DNA of 64,000 bases. It comes from Rhodospirillaceae bacterium. Its GTDB lineage: Bacteria > Pseudomonadota > Alphaproteobacteria > Rhodospirillales > Rhodospirillaceae. Shown piece after piece: positions 26,235-35,692 of the stretch (positions are counted from its first letter, which is position 1; every line of letters begins with the position of its first letter). Under the pieces are notes generated by a model that worked only from the letters and a program-made list of their open reading frames with translations, was not told the origin of the DNA and did not search any database. The translations under genes were made by a program, and so were the position numbers. The stretch is taken from positions 1 to 64,000 of the forward strand of contig NSIP01000011.1 of NCBI GenBank assembly GCA_002737725.1, written 5' to 3'.

Positions 26235-27629
26235 CTAAATCACGACTAGCGGGCCATCAGCGGTGGCCAGCGGCTCGGCACCGCTATTGGTCACAACGAT
26301 CAAATCCTCGCAATGGAGTGAGCCCCAACCCAGCAGGTTCGTCGGCAGGTCAACAGTGAGGGTCATGTTCTCCTCGAATGTAAGATCGTCCGAAACCACG
26401 AATGGCAGGCCGTCACGATAGGGCTGATCGGTATGTTGCAGGCCGACCGAATGGGGCCCTGCCGCAAACCGGATGACCGATGTGCCTGTGTAGGCTTTTT
26501 GCTGGGCCTCTCTGACGACCTTGCTGAGCTCGGAATACTTCATGCCAGGCTTTAGCTTTTCCAACACAGTCTCCCAGCCTACGCGCATTGCTTTCATGCA
26601 GGCCTGGAGCTCTTTCGACGGTTCACCCAGCACGAATGTGCGTCCAAAGTCTCCGTGATAGAAATTCCGCTGGCACACGGCATCAACCATCATTGGCTCG
26701 CCTTCGACGACGTAGCCCTCGGTGAACCCGCCAATGGTACCGGATGCGATCCACATTGCCTTGGCACCGCGCTTGGCGGCTTCCACCATAAACATATTAT
26801 CGATTTCGGCTTTGGTCGTGCCTTTGCGGACCTGCTTCAACATGGCCATGCACGCGTCTTGATTGATGCGCGCAATGGTTCGCATATGCTTGAGCTCAAC
26901 CTCGGATTTGATGATGCGGATTTTGCGGAATGTATTGTCGCCCGGCACGCAGGTCACCGACGAGCGCCCGATCGTGGATAAAATGTGCGCAATGCGCATA
27001 TCGTCGACAGCGATCTTGCCCTTGCCGAGACCCGCCAGCTCGAGCGCACGCACCAGGCCCCATTCCGGCGTCGCGGCCCGGCGTTCATTAATGCGCTTTC
27101 CGAACTCGACCCACTGCTTCTCTTTAGGCTGTAAGGGCTCGTTGGACATCGCAAAATTGCCCACGAGAGAGGCTTCCGGTTCCTTCGACCAATCGCCGCG
27201 TTTCACGTACTCATCAAGCGCAAGGGGAAAGCTGTAAGGGACGATCTCGGGGTATTCCCGATCACCGTTGGCGAGAAACTGGGTGTCGCTGCCCGAGGTT
27301 ACCAGGAACGTAGGCTTGTCCTCGGCGCGAGGCATCACGACGAAGCTTGGAATCGCGCGCAACTTTTGCAGCTCGTAGCCGAAGTAATTGCCGAGATAAA
27401 AAACGTTGACAGGATTGAGCCCGACGATGCCGTCGAGACCCTCGCGATCCATGACTTCGTAGGCGCGCGCCTTGTTGACTAGCAATCGCCCATCGAACTC
27501 GGGCCCGGGCACCGGGCCAGGCGCGATCATGCCCCAATTGGCATTAGCCTCACTGCCCGCGATCATGGTTGTGCCTAGCGCCAGACCTGCTCCGGTCGCT
27601 ATCGAAGAGAAAAAGTCGCGCCTGTCCAT
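26235..27629 (-). CDS. Tat-exported M24 family metallopeptidase (Xaa-Pro peptidase-like)
   Basis: 464 residues. N-terminal MDRRDFFSSIATGAGLALGT is a twin-arginine signal. The N-terminal creatinase-like domain is followed by the pita-bread peptidase fold with the expected metal ligands: Asp in MMVDAVCQ, Asp in HGDFGRTFVLG, His in HSVGLQHTDQ, Glu in FEENMTLTVD and Glu in LHCEDLIVV. ATG at 27629 has AAGGGAG upstream; the frame extends further up without meaning. Last gene of a block with a TonB receptor and VOC proteins. Cleavage of a peptide or amide-bonded nutrient in the periplasm is an inference. Confidence 0.85.
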   Translation of the reverse strand: MDRRDFFSSIATGAGLALGTTMIAGSEANANWGMIAPGPVPGPEFDGRLLVNKARAYEVMDREGLDGIVGLNPVNVFYLGNYFGYELQKLRAIPSFVVMPRAEDKPTFLVTSGSDTQFLANGDREYPEIVPYSFPLALDEYVKRGDWSKEPEASLVGNFAMSNEPLQPKEKQWVEFGKRINERRAATPEWGLVRALELAGLGKGKIAVDDMRIAHILSTIGRSSVTCVPGDNTFRKIRIIKSEVELKHMRTIARINQDACMAMLKQVRKGTTKAEIDNMFMVEAAKRGAKAMWIASGTIGGFTEGYVVEGEPMMVDAVCQRNFYHGDFGRTFVLGEPSKELQACMKAMRVGWETVLEKLKPGMKYSELSKVVREAQQKAYTGTSVIRFAAGPHSVGLQHTDQPYRDGLPFVVSDDLTFEENMTLTVDLPTNLLGWGSLHCEDLIVVTNSGAEPLATADGPLVVI

Positions 27630-27660
27630 GGCATCTGCTCCCTTAGATCGTGCCACCAGT

Positions 27661-27947
27661 TTATTTTGCTGTGGGCGGTGCCGATTGAATAAAGTTGATA
27701 ATGACGCCGTCGCGATCAAAAAACATCATTTCATAGGACGAGTTATGACCGGGGTTGGATAGAGCTTGAGCGACACATCGAGGTCGCGGACGAAAATCGT
27801 AGCCCGGGTCATGGGTGACACTTGATAGCCCGCTGGCACCTCTTGGGCATGAGCGGTAGCTAGCATGGCAAGAGAGGCCATCAAAACACTGACTAGGGGC
27901 GCTCCAACATTCACTGCGATCGCCTTCCAAAACAGGACCTCGCGCAC
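27661..27947 (-). pseudogene. Decayed copy of the neighbouring VOC protein (internal deletion, frameshift)
   Basis: The first ~60 codons encode a signal peptide (VLMASLAMLATAHAQ) and MTRATIFVRDLDVSLKLY, matching MARATIFVRDIEASLKLY of the intact gene next to it. The frame then stops soon after. In another frame EMMFFDRDGVIINFIQSAP matches the C-terminal EMMFRDADGVLVNLVQAG. About 100 codons between are missing and the two ends are out of frame near 27745-27760. So it arose by duplication followed by deletion. Confidence 0.8.
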
Positions 27948-27949
27948 AC

Positions 27950-28567
27950 TCAGTTCGGTATGCCCGCTTGCACCAGATTTACCAGCACGCCGTCGGCATC
28001 GCGGAACATCATTTCCAGCGGCTGTTGTTTCATACCTGGCCGCTCAATTAAGGCCACCGGTGGCGAGACAATGACATAGCCAGCATCCTTGATCTTTTTC
28101 GTCATGCCCCAAATATCATTGGTGGGAAAGATCACGGCAACGTCGCCAATTCGCGTGTCGGGGGTTTTGATTGGCGGCGGCGGTGTGCCTTTTTCGTTGT
28201 AAAGCTGATAGATGCCAATATTACCGACAGTCGACTCTCCGGCCATCAACACCGTGGCGCGCAGGTCCTTGCCCGTCGTACCCATGATGTCGTTGATGCC
28301 CTTGCCCTTCCAAATGTTATCGAACATGGGCTTGAGACCAAGAATGTCGCGATAGAGTTTCAGCGAGGCCTCGATATCGCGTACAAAAATCGTCGCACGC
28401 GCCATCGGGGCCAAGGCCTGCCCCGGTTGGAACACCGCAGGACTTCGTGACACCACGGGTGCCATCGGGAGTAAGTTTCTTACCTCGGTATCAGCAGATG
28501 TCTGCGCCCAAACAGGCGTGGCAATCACCATCAGAATTGCCGCCCCCATCGCGATGACGCTGTTCAT
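27950..28567 (-). CDS. Secreted VOC (glyoxalase/dioxygenase-fold) protein
   Basis: 205 residues with a Sec signal peptide (MNSVIAMGAAILMVIATPVW, cleavage after AQ-like site) and a single VOC domain: ARATIFVRDIEASLKLYRDI, then PDTRIGDVAVIFPTNDI and EMMFRDADGVLVNLVQAG, the last with a typical metal-region pattern. VOC proteins are usually cytosolic, so export is unusual. It lies 14 bp after the TonB receptor and before a decayed copy of itself. Substrate unknown. Confidence 0.82.
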   Translation of the reverse strand: MNSVIAMGAAILMVIATPVWAQTSADTEVRNLLPMAPVVSRSPAVFQPGQALAPMARATIFVRDIEASLKLYRDILGLKPMFDNIWKGKGINDIMGTTGKDLRATVLMAGESTVGNIGIYQLYNEKGTPPPPIKTPDTRIGDVAVIFPTNDIWGMTKKIKDAGYVIVSPPVALIERPGMKQQPLEMMFRDADGVLVNLVQAGIPN

Positions 28568-28581
28568 TTAGCGTTCCCCGA

Positions 28582-30960
28582 TCAGTACTTCAGCTTGGCG
28601 GTCAAGCCGAAGGTCAACCGCTCACCCAGGTAGGCATTGTACTGAACGTTGGGTGAGCCCTCGATCACGCTTGAGACGTATTTCTTGTCCAGCAGGTTGC
28701 GCGACCATAATTGCAACTCATACTTTTCGTTCTGCACACCCATGCTGGCATTGACCACGGTCCGCGACGGGATCCAGGAAATGTTGATGGTGTTGACATA
28801 CTGCTTAGACTGGTAGGAAGCATCGGCCCGTATGAAATAGTTGAGGTCTAACGTTCCGGGCAGAGCATCTGCCCATTCGGCGCCGACGGTGCTTTGCCAT
28901 TTGGACTGACGCGCACCCTGATTGCCGCTAACGTCGCCGTTGGTCGGACACGCTTTATTGTCGCAAACTAACGGTACGCGTGACCACGTCAGATCCTTGG
29001 TGCCGTTGGCAAACGTCGCATCGCCGTAATACAGCGTTCCGTTGAACGTCAAATGATCGACAGGAACAAAGGCCCCCTCAAGCTCGACGCCCTTGGAGTT
29101 CATCGTGCCAAGATTGCGTATGATCGGAAGGGGCAACGTGGCGGGATTTCCGGGATCAGGCGCAGAGATATGCAAGCCGGTCCAATGCACGTAAAACAGC
29201 GTGCCATTCAACTGAACACGACCATTGTCGAGTGTATTTCTTGAGCCGAGTTCGTAAGTCCAATTGTAGTCTTGGCCGTAGAGGCGATTTTCCGGAAGCG
29301 TGGCGGTCGCGTTAAAGCCTCCGGACTTCACGCCTTTGGCCGCCGAGGCATAAATCTTGCTGTCATCAGTTAATTGATAATCGAACGTGATGCGCGGCGT
29401 GAAAGCCTTGAAGACGCCATTGAGTTGCAGGCCGGTGAAACTGCCAAGGCCGGCGGTAGCGGTTGTTGGCAAGCTGCCCTGGAACTTCTTCTCATGTGAC
29501 CACCGCGCTTCGACGCCTAGCGTGGCGCGGTCATCCATGAATTTCCAGGTGAGTTCGCCGAACGGCGACCAGACCTCGGGCTTGGTGACCGTGCGGCCCA
29601 ACACCGCGAACACCAAGAACTTGGTTGGGTCATTGATATCAATAGGAGCAGTGGGAACCGCCGTGAGCAAGGGCAAGGTCGTGAAGTTTTGGGTCACGAA
29701 ATCGCGATTGTTCGTATAAAACACGCCAGCCGAGGCGGTGATTGGGCCGCCATCATCGAACGACACGCGGGCTTCGTGCGAACTCGTTGCGAACGCGCCA
29801 ATGGGGCCGTTTTCGAATACGCATTGACCGGGAATAAAGAACGAGCAGCCCGGGAGCGTGTCTTTGTAGCCCAACGATTTGGTGTCAGCTTCAACGTAGC
29901 CGAACAAATAGTCGAACGTCAGAGCATCGTTGATACGCCAGTTGACCGAGGCGCGCATAAACTCGGCATTGAGTTGGCGCGCATAGCCACGTGGATCGAT
30001 GGGGATATTGCGCAGCGGAATCTCACCGCAGTACAAGCGAAACCACTGACCGCCGCCGCCCAAACCCGAACCCGCCGGACGGACGTTGGGATTGAACTGG
30101 CCACAGTTGAGGATTTGGCTATCGGCACCTAATTCGGCGAACCAATTTTCGGCGCGATGCTCTTCGTTGAAGTTGTAATCATAGTAGGCGACGTCAATCG
30201 TCAGATCGTCCGTTGGCAATATTTGCACCGCGCCGCTCAATATCGTTTTCTTGTGGCCACCCAGCCAATCGTCGCTACCGGGACTGAAGCTTATGTCTGC
30301 AAACGGATGGGTATTACGCCAACTGCCATCAAATTTACTGTAATCGGCGCTGGCACGCACGCGTAGCCGCTCGGGCACGACGGCCCCCGACACCGAACCC
30401 GCCGCATCCCAACGGCGATGATTGCCCGCTGTTAAAGTGCCTTCCGCGCCCCATTCTTCCGTTGGGCGCTTCGAGACATAATTGACCGCGCCCATGAACG
30501 CGTTGCGGCCATAACGCGCGCTTTGTGGCCCCTTGACCACCTCGACACGCTCAATATTACTGAAGCCCAGATTGGTGACATAATTGCGCGGCAGATAGAT
30601 GCCATCGAAGAAAAATGAAACGTTTTGTTCCAGATTGCCCGTGACCTGTGTGGCACCCCGGATCACTGGCGTGGTTGTCCCGCTTCCACCGAAATCCGTA
30701 AAACTGAACCCAGGCGTAAATCGCGCAATGTCCTTCATGTCTTGCAGGCTGCGCTTGGAAATATCACTGGCCGTGAAGGCCGTAACCGAGAGTGGAATCT
30801 CCTGTAGAGATTCTGCTCGCTTGCGAGCCGTGACAATAATCTCTTCAAGCCCCCCGGCTTGGGCCTGCTGCTGAGCATGCGCCCCCACAGAAGCTGACAT
30901 CATGATGGCCGTGCTCAATGCTGTGAGCTGCCAGTTCAGTGTCCTTGTGATTTGCTTCAT
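28582..30960 (-). CDS. TonB-dependent receptor
   Basis: 792-residue outer-membrane receptor, complete. Signal peptide with MMSASVGAHAQQ, TonB box region LEEIIVTARKR near residues 37-47, plug domain with PLSVTAFTASDISKR, FFFDGIYLPRN and VEVVKGPQSARYGRNAFMGA, then barrel ending in GLTAKLKY with a terminal aromatic. IIVTARKR-type receptors are abundant in Caulobacterales and Sphingomonadales. First gene of the accessory operon receptor-VOC-VOC remnant-M24 peptidase. Ligand unknown. Confidence 0.95.
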   Translation of the reverse strand: MKQITRTLNWQLTALSTAIMMSASVGAHAQQQAQAGGLEEIIVTARKRAESLQEIPLSVTAFTASDISKRSLQDMKDIARFTPGFSFTDFGGSGTTTPVIRGATQVTGNLEQNVSFFFDGIYLPRNYVTNLGFSNIERVEVVKGPQSARYGRNAFMGAVNYVSKRPTEEWGAEGTLTAGNHRRWDAAGSVSGAVVPERLRVRASADYSKFDGSWRNTHPFADISFSPGSDDWLGGHKKTILSGAVQILPTDDLTIDVAYYDYNFNEEHRAENWFAELGADSQILNCGQFNPNVRPAGSGLGGGGQWFRLYCGEIPLRNIPIDPRGYARQLNAEFMRASVNWRINDALTFDYLFGYVEADTKSLGYKDTLPGCSFFIPGQCVFENGPIGAFATSSHEARVSFDDGGPITASAGVFYTNNRDFVTQNFTTLPLLTAVPTAPIDINDPTKFLVFAVLGRTVTKPEVWSPFGELTWKFMDDRATLGVEARWSHEKKFQGSLPTTATAGLGSFTGLQLNGVFKAFTPRITFDYQLTDDSKIYASAAKGVKSGGFNATATLPENRLYGQDYNWTYELGSRNTLDNGRVQLNGTLFYVHWTGLHISAPDPGNPATLPLPIIRNLGTMNSKGVELEGAFVPVDHLTFNGTLYYGDATFANGTKDLTWSRVPLVCDNKACPTNGDVSGNQGARQSKWQSTVGAEWADALPGTLDLNYFIRADASYQSKQYVNTINISWIPSRTVVNASMGVQNEKYELQLWSRNLLDKKYVSSVIEGSPNVQYNAYLGERLTFGLTAKLKY

Positions 30961-31030
30961 TTTCCCCGTCCCCTAATTTAATTGAAATCGGATTTAACCA
31001 TATTGTGTGTATTGATATATATATTAGGAA

Positions 31031-31044
31031 GTGGACTTGTCCAC
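31031..31044. promoter_or_regulatory. Small palindrome upstream of the TonB receptor
   Basis: GTGGAC-TT-GTCCAC, 71 bp before the receptor start codon, next to an A+T-rich TATTGATATATAT stretch. Possible operator of the accessory operon; short enough to be chance. Confidence 0.3.
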
Positions 31045-31183
31045 CATCCAGACATAACGGAACAATTGTTGCCTTCGGTCTCACGGACTGCCTAGAAAAA
31101 AGTTGACTTTAATGGTTTTGCTGGCCTTTTTCTCGCCCTTGGCCCACCTTGCCTTCGCGGGCCCAGCCGTGTACACCACGCGC

Positions 31184-31203
31184 GCTTTTGGACATCCAAA
31201 AGC
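31184..31203. promoter_or_regulatory. Perfect 9-bp palindrome in the rplY leader
   Basis: GCTTTTGGA-CA-TCCAAAAGC, 57 bp before the rplY ATG. May be an operator or an RNA hairpin in the leader. Confidence 0.4.
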
Positions 31204-31259
31204 TAGTCTGGGCACCCCTGGAGGCCTGGCTAACATATTGATATATATGGAGACTACCC

Positions 31260-32021
31260 ATGCCGCAGGTCGCCTCGTTGAAGGTGCAACCGCGCGAGCG
31301 GGCAGGTAAGGGGGCAGCCCGTGCCACACGTCGTGCCGATCTCGTTCCTGGGGTCGTGTATGGCGGGAAGGCCGAGCCTGTCCTTATTTCTGTCGAGCCG
31401 CGCACGCTTGTTACGCTGATGCACAACCCGAATTTCCGCATCACGATTTTTGATATGGAAGTCGCGGGCGCAAAGGCTGAACGGACGATGGCCATGGACG
31501 TGCAATTGCATCCCGTAACCGACCGCCCGATCCATGTCGATTTCCGCCGCATCGATAAAAACACATCTGTCAAAGTTCCCGTGCCCGTCCGCTTCCTGAA
31601 CGAAGCCGCCTCGCCCGGCATTAAGGTCGGCGGCGTGCTGAACATCGTGCTTCACGATATTGAAGTGCGTGTGAAGCCCGACGAGATCCCCGACCATATT
31701 GATGTAGACCTGACGGGATTGAAGATTGGCGATTCGATTCACATTAACGCCATCACATTGCCCAAAGGCGTAAAGCCCACAGTGGCGCGTAACTTCACCA
31801 TTTGCTCGATTGCACCGCCCACAGTGTACGTCGAACCCGAAGTGGCAACCGCAACAGCGACGCCTGCCGAAGGCGAAGCCGCAGCAGTCGCAGCAGCGGG
31901 TGCAACGCCAGGCGCCGCACCAGGTGCAGCACCTGGTGGCGCAAAAGCAGTCGCTCCAGCAGCGGGTGGCAAAGCAGCCGCTCCGGCTGCCGCCGCCAAA
32001 GCCCCTGCGAAGAAGAAGTAA
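31260..32021 (+). CDS. rplY: Ribosomal protein bL25, Ctc-type
   Basis: 253 residues. The L25 domain binds 5S rRNA (LKVQPRERAGKGAARATRRA, VPGVVYGGKAEPVLI) and is followed by the Ctc/TL5 beta domain (VGGVLNIVLHDIEVRVKPDE). From about residue 200 the protein is an Ala/Pro/Gly-rich tail ending KAPAKKK, a low-complexity extension common in alphaproteobacteria. GGAG lies at good spacing before the ATG. It heads rplY-pth-ychF. Confidence 0.95.
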   Translation: MPQVASLKVQPRERAGKGAARATRRADLVPGVVYGGKAEPVLISVEPRTLVTLMHNPNFRITIFDMEVAGAKAERTMAMDVQLHPVTDRPIHVDFRRIDKNTSVKVPVPVRFLNEAASPGIKVGGVLNIVLHDIEVRVKPDEIPDHIDVDLTGLKIGDSIHINAITLPKGVKPTVARNFTICSIAPPTVYVEPEVATATATPAEGEAAAVAAAGATPGAAPGAAPGGAKAVAPAAGGKAAAPAAAAKAPAKKK

Positions 32022-32030
32022 CATCAGATC

Positions 32031-32070
32031 CCCAGCGGCGATCATTTTTGGTCGCCGCTGGGTCTTCCTT
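32031..32070 (+). terminator. Rho-independent terminator after rplY
   Basis: CCCAGCGGCGA and TCGCCGCTGGG form a perfect 11-bp stem with a loop of about 10 nt, followed by TCTTCCTTT. It lies just after the rplY stop, so pth likely has its own promoter or is reached by readthrough. Confidence 0.8.
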
Positions 32071-32186
32071 TGTTGGTGGCATTTTCCACGCCAACTGCCA
32101 GGGCGCGAAGCGCCCAGGTTTAAGGGCTAGGCAGTATCACCGCCGGGCACTTCTCAGGAAAATGCTCCAGACGCACCGAGGGACCT

Positions 32187-32795
32187 ATGCGTTTACTGGT
32201 GGGACTGGGCAATCCCGGTTCAAGCTACGTACACAATCGCCACAACATTGGCTTCATGGCCGTGGAGCGCATCGCCAAGGCGTTTTCATTCGGTCCGTGG
32301 CGTGCGCGCTTTCAAGGCCATGTCTGCGAAGGCAGCGTCGGCGAAACCAAAGTCCTTGCCCTGAAGCCAGGCACGTTCATGAATTTGTCTGGCCAAGCGG
32401 TGGGCGAAGCCAGCCGTTTTTATAAGATTGAGCCTGCTGATATTTTTGTGATGCACGACGAACTGGAACTTGAACCCGGCCGCCTCAAAGTAAAACAAGG
32501 CGGCGGCAATGCCGGTCACAATGGGCTCAAGAGTATTGATGCACATGTCGGCCTGAACACATGGCGCATGCGCATGGGCATTGGCCATCCGGGAGACAAA
32601 AATCTTGTCTCGGGCTACGTGCTACAAGATTTCGCCAAATCCGACGGGGCTTGGCTTGATCCGTTTCTTGATGCCGTCACCACAGCCTTGCCGCTGATGA
32701 TGGAAGGTGATGCCAATAAATTCATGACCAAGGTCTCGCTGCTGACCAAGGACACGACCCCCAAACCGCCTGCGCCAATTGTGCAAATAGATTAG
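32187..32795 (+). CDS. pth: Peptidyl-tRNA hydrolase
   Basis: 202-residue cytosolic enzyme that releases peptides from prematurely dropped peptidyl-tRNA. Seen: [20 protein letters not shown] with the catalytic His, [34 protein letters not shown] and [13 protein letters not shown]. Followed after 8 bp by ychF. Confidence 0.96.
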   Translation: MRLLVGLGNPGSSYVHNRHNIGFMAVERIAKAFSFGPWRARFQGHVCEGSVGETKVLALKPGTFMNLSGQAVGEASRFYKIEPADIFVMHDELELEPGRLKVKQGGGNAGHNGLKSIDAHVGLNTWRMRMGIGHPGDKNLVSGYVLQDFAKSDGAWLDPFLDAVTTALPLMMEGDANKFMTKVSLLTKDTTPKPPAPIVQID

Positions 32796-32803
32796 GAATC
32801 GAG

Positions 32804-33907
32804 ATGGGTTTTAATTGTGGAATTGTTGGGCTGCCTAACGTTGGTAAGTCCACTCTGTTTAACGCGCTAACCGCCACGGCTGCAGCCCAAGCCGCGAACT
32901 TTCCGTTTTGCACCATCGAGCCCAACGTGGGCCGCGTGGCCCTGCCCGATACGCGCATTGATGCGCTGGTGGCCATTGCTAAACCACAAAAGATCATCCC
33001 CACGCAGTTGGAATTTGTCGATATCGCAGGCCTGGTGCGAGGCGCTTCAAAAGGGGAAGGGCTGGGCAATAAGTTCCTGGCCAACATCCGCGAAGTCGAC
33101 GCCATCGTGCATGTGCTGCGTTGTTTTGAGGACCCTAACGTCACGCACGTGGAAGGCTCGGTCGATCCCGTACGCGACGCCGAAACTGTTGAAACGGAAC
33201 TGATGATCGCTGACCTGGAAAGCCTAGAACGCCGCATTGACCAGGCCGCCAAAAAAGCCAAAGGCGGCGACAAGGAGTCTAAAGACCTGATTGCGGTCAT
33301 CGAGCCTGCGCTGGTGGCCTTGCGTGCGGGCAAACCCGCACGCGTTGCAAAACCAGATGACCCCGTGGCTGAGAAAATCTTTCACGGTTTACAGTTGCTG
33401 ACCTCAAAGCCCGTTCTCTATGCCTGCAATGTGGATGAAAGCTCAGCCGCCACGGGCAATGCGTTTTCGGCCAAGGTTGCGGAAAAAGCCAAAGCCGAGG
33501 GCGCTGCCATGGTGGTGGTATCTGCCGCCATTGAGGCCGAGGTTTCTATGCTGGGGGACGCGGCGGCACAGAGAGAGTTTTTAGAAAGTCTGGGCTTGTC
33601 AGAAACGGGCCTGAGCCGCGTGATTCGTGAAGGTTACAAACTGCTGGAACTGATTACCTATTTCACCGTCGGCCCCAAAGAAGTGCGCGCCTGGACCATC
33701 AAGCGCGGCACCAAAGCGCCGCAAGCCGCAGGCGTGATTCACACCGATTTCGAAAAAGGCTTCATCCGCTCTGAAACCATTGCTTATAACGATTTCATCG
33801 CTTGCAAAGGCGAGCAAGGCGCCAAAGACACCGGCAAGATGCGCTCGGAAGGCAAAGAGTACGTTGTGCAAGACGGTGATGTGTTGATGTTCTTGTTTAA
33901 CGTTTAG
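32804..33907 (+). CDS. ychF: Redox-regulated ATPase YchF (Obg-like)
   Basis: 367-residue OLA1/YchF P-loop ATPase. Motifs: [15 protein letters not shown] at residues 8-22, [20 protein letters not shown] as G3 and switch II, and the C-terminal TGS domain with [20 protein letters not shown] and [19 protein letters not shown]-type G4 (YACNVDES) fits the ATP preference of the family. It overlaps the convergent GH17 gene by 11 bases. Confidence 0.96.
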   Translation: MGFNCGIVGLPNVGKSTLFNALTATAAAQAANFPFCTIEPNVGRVALPDTRIDALVAIAKPQKIIPTQLEFVDIAGLVRGASKGEGLGNKFLANIREVDAIVHVLRCFEDPNVTHVEGSVDPVRDAETVETELMIADLESLERRIDQAAKKAKGGDKESKDLIAVIEPALVALRAGKPARVAKPDDPVAEKIFHGLQLLTSKPVLYACNVDESSAATGNAFSAKVAEKAKAEGAAMVVVSAAIEAEVSMLGDAAAQREFLESLGLSETGLSRVIREGYKLLELITYFTVGPKEVRAWTIKRGTKAPQAAGVIHTDFEKGFIRSETIAYNDFIACKGEQGAKDTGKMRSEGKEYVVQDGDVLMFLFNV

Positions 33908-34907
33908 ACTCAAGCATTGGAATTTCGCGCACAACCGGTTTGGGTTTGCGATTATCATCGTACAGCCCCCAGTGCGCTTCCTCGGGGTGATAGCCCGGCA
34001 CAGGATGAACATCATTCACCCGCCACGGTGCATCGAAAGCCGAGAAGTAGGCAAACGCGCGCGTGGCGTTGGGGCGAAACTGCTTAAACAACTCTCGATA
34101 AAACCCAGCCTGACGGACTGGCGTAAAGCCTTGATCCATGGGTGCCGTAGGTACGCCCGTTTCCTTCACCAAGATAGGGCCGCAATAAACCTTGCCAAGG
34201 TCAGCCACGACATTGCTGACAAACTCGGCCGCATTGGCATCGGGTGCTGCACGAAACCAGGGCTCGAAGGCCGGATGCACATTGGCCAGCAGGATATCGC
34301 TTGTGCGTAAAACTGGTGCGGCGTCAGCCTGAACCAGCAGATGAAAAGGCTCGGTTGTGGCGATGGCCAACTGCGGCGTTTGTTGACGCACCTTTGCGAT
34401 GGCCGCAGCCACGTCACTAAACGTGCCGCGCGCTCCAAACACCACTTCGTTGCCCACCGACACGCCCGCGACAATCTGCGGCTGACGCCGCGCTGCGGCT
34501 GTCACATTGGCTCGCTCGGTTATGTTGTTTGGGTCATGGATACCCATGATGACGGCACGATAACCAAGTTTAGCTGCGACATCAGGAATGCGCTCAGCCC
34601 CGTTCAGTGCGCTATACGTGACCAGGCCATCGAAGTGGGCACGAAGAACTTTCAGGTCTTCGGCGATGCTGGCATCGTTGGCTTGCGTGGGTTGCCCGTT
34701 GATGACCTGCAGCGATGTGGGCGAATAGGCGATAAAACGCCCCGTCGCCATGACCTGGCTGATGCGAAGCAGCCCTGCGAGTGGCGCGCGGTTCGGACAA
34801 ATCGGGGCCGCCGACACAGTTGGGCTCAGTGTCAGAAAATATAGAAGCAGAACCGCACAAAAGAAAAAACCGCCAACTTGTGGCCGGCGGTTTTGAAATT
34901 TCAGCAT
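33897..34907 (-). CDS. Secreted glycoside hydrolase family 17-like protein
   Basis: 336 residues with a hydrophobic leader ([20 protein letters not shown]) and a GH17-like (beta/alpha)8 barrel. The acid/base Glu is in [11 protein letters not shown] and the nucleophile Glu in [23 protein letters not shown] near the C-terminus is typical. GH17 enzymes act on beta-1,3-glucans, including cyclic or periplasmic glucans. The start is 10 bp after petC, and the petABC terminator hairpin overlaps its first ~16 codons, so expression may depend on readthrough. Confidence 0.8.
   Translation of the reverse strand: MLKFQNRRPQVGGFFFCAVLLLYFLTLSPTVSAAPICPNRAPLAGLLRISQVMATGRFIAYSPTSLQVINGQPTQANDASIAEDLKVLRAHFDGLVTYSALNGAERIPDVAAKLGYRAVIMGIHDPNNITERANVTAAARRQPQIVAGVSVGNEVVFGARGTFSDVAAAIAKVRQQTPQLAIATTEPFHLLVQADAAPVLRTSDILLANVHPAFEPWFRAAPDANAAEFVSNVVADLGKVYCGPILVKETGVPTAPMDQGFTPVRQAGFYRELFKQFRPNATRAFAYFSAFDAPWRVNDVHPVPGYHPEEAHWGLYDDNRKPKPVVREIPMLESKR
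34861..34894 (-). terminator. Terminator of petABC, inside the start of the GH17 gene
   Basis: On the minus strand AAAACCGCC and GGCGGTTTT form a 9-bp stem around an 11-nt loop, followed by TTCTTTT. It begins about 24 bp after the petC stop and overlaps codons near the beginning of the GH17 reading frame. Confidence 0.7.
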
Positions 34908-34917
34908 GCGGGGCTGA

Positions 34918-35688
34918 CTATTTCTTCTCGAGCCGCGCCCAAATGCGCTGCTTGAGGAAGAACGCCAGGATGGTGAAGATCACCATATAGATCATGACCC
35001 GGAAGCCGGTTGAGTTACGGGCTTCCAAATTCGGCTCGGCCGCCCAGTGCAAGAACACCGTGATGTCGCGTGCGATTTGATCCGTCGACGCCTTGGTCCC
35101 ATCGGCGTAGGTCACTTGGTCGTCGTTGAGTTGCCTGGCCATGGCAATTTGGAAATTGCCGTCGGCGAAGTACTTATTATAGTGCATCCCGTCCATGACG
35201 GTCATGCCTTGCGGCGGATCTTCGTAGCCCGTCAGAAGATGGAACAAATAATCAGGGCCACCTTCGCGTGCCTTCGTGATGAGCGACAGATCTGGAGGCA
35301 AGGCGCCGTTGTTAGATGCCCGCGCGAACTTTTCGTTGGGATAGGGCTTCGGAAAATAATCGGACGTCAAACCTTTGCGGGTTATGTCGCTGCCTTCGTC
35401 ATCTAAGGTCGGGAATTCGTACTCGGCTGCGAACGCCTTGACTTGCTCTTCGCTGTAGCCGAGCGCTTCGAGATTGCGAAAAGCAACCTGCTTCAGTCCG
35501 TGACACGACGCGCAGACCTCTTTGTAAACCTGAAGGCCACGCTGCAACTGCATGCGGTCGAACTTGCCGAACACGCCGCTGAAACCCCATTGTTCCTTGG
35601 GAATATGAACTTCCGTAGCAGCGAACGCGCTGATGGAAGCGGGAACCAACGCCAATACCGCAGCCGCGGCCAGAATGATCTTTTTCAT
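34918..35688 (-). CDS. petC: Cytochrome c1 of the bc1 complex
   Basis: 256 residues. Sec signal (KKIILAAAAVLALVPASIS), haem-binding CASCH at residues 59-63, and a single C-terminal anchor helix (MIYMVIFTILAFFLKQRIWA) before a basic tail. Membrane-bound, haem domain in the periplasm; passes electrons from the Rieske protein to cytochrome c. The last gene of petABC, 4 bp after petB. Confidence 0.96.
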   Translation of the reverse strand: MKKIILAAAAVLALVPASISAFAATEVHIPKEQWGFSGVFGKFDRMQLQRGLQVYKEVCASCHGLKQVAFRNLEALGYSEEQVKAFAAEYEFPTLDDEGSDITRKGLTSDYFPKPYPNEKFARASNNGALPPDLSLITKAREGGPDYLFHLLTGYEDPPQGMTVMDGMHYNKYFADGNFQIAMARQLNDDQVTYADGTKASTDQIARDITVFLHWAAEPNLEARNSTGFRVMIYMVIFTILAFFLKQRIWARLEKK

Positions 35689-35692
35689 GGCG

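Noticed and set aside
31010-31248. Direct repeat TATTGATATATAT at 31010 and 31236, considered as target-site duplication of the accessory block
   Set aside because: Both copies are on the rplY side of the block and the sequence is simple A+T-rich; no partner near prs.
31103-31309. Short plus-strand frame with a signal-peptide-like start upstream of rplY
   Set aside because: It runs into rplY in another frame, carries no recognisable domain, and the region is better read as the rplY leader.
31850-32021. Ala/Pro/Gly-rich repetitive stretch at the end of rplY
   Set aside because: This is the usual low-complexity tail of alphaproteobacterial L25 proteins, not a separate repeat element.
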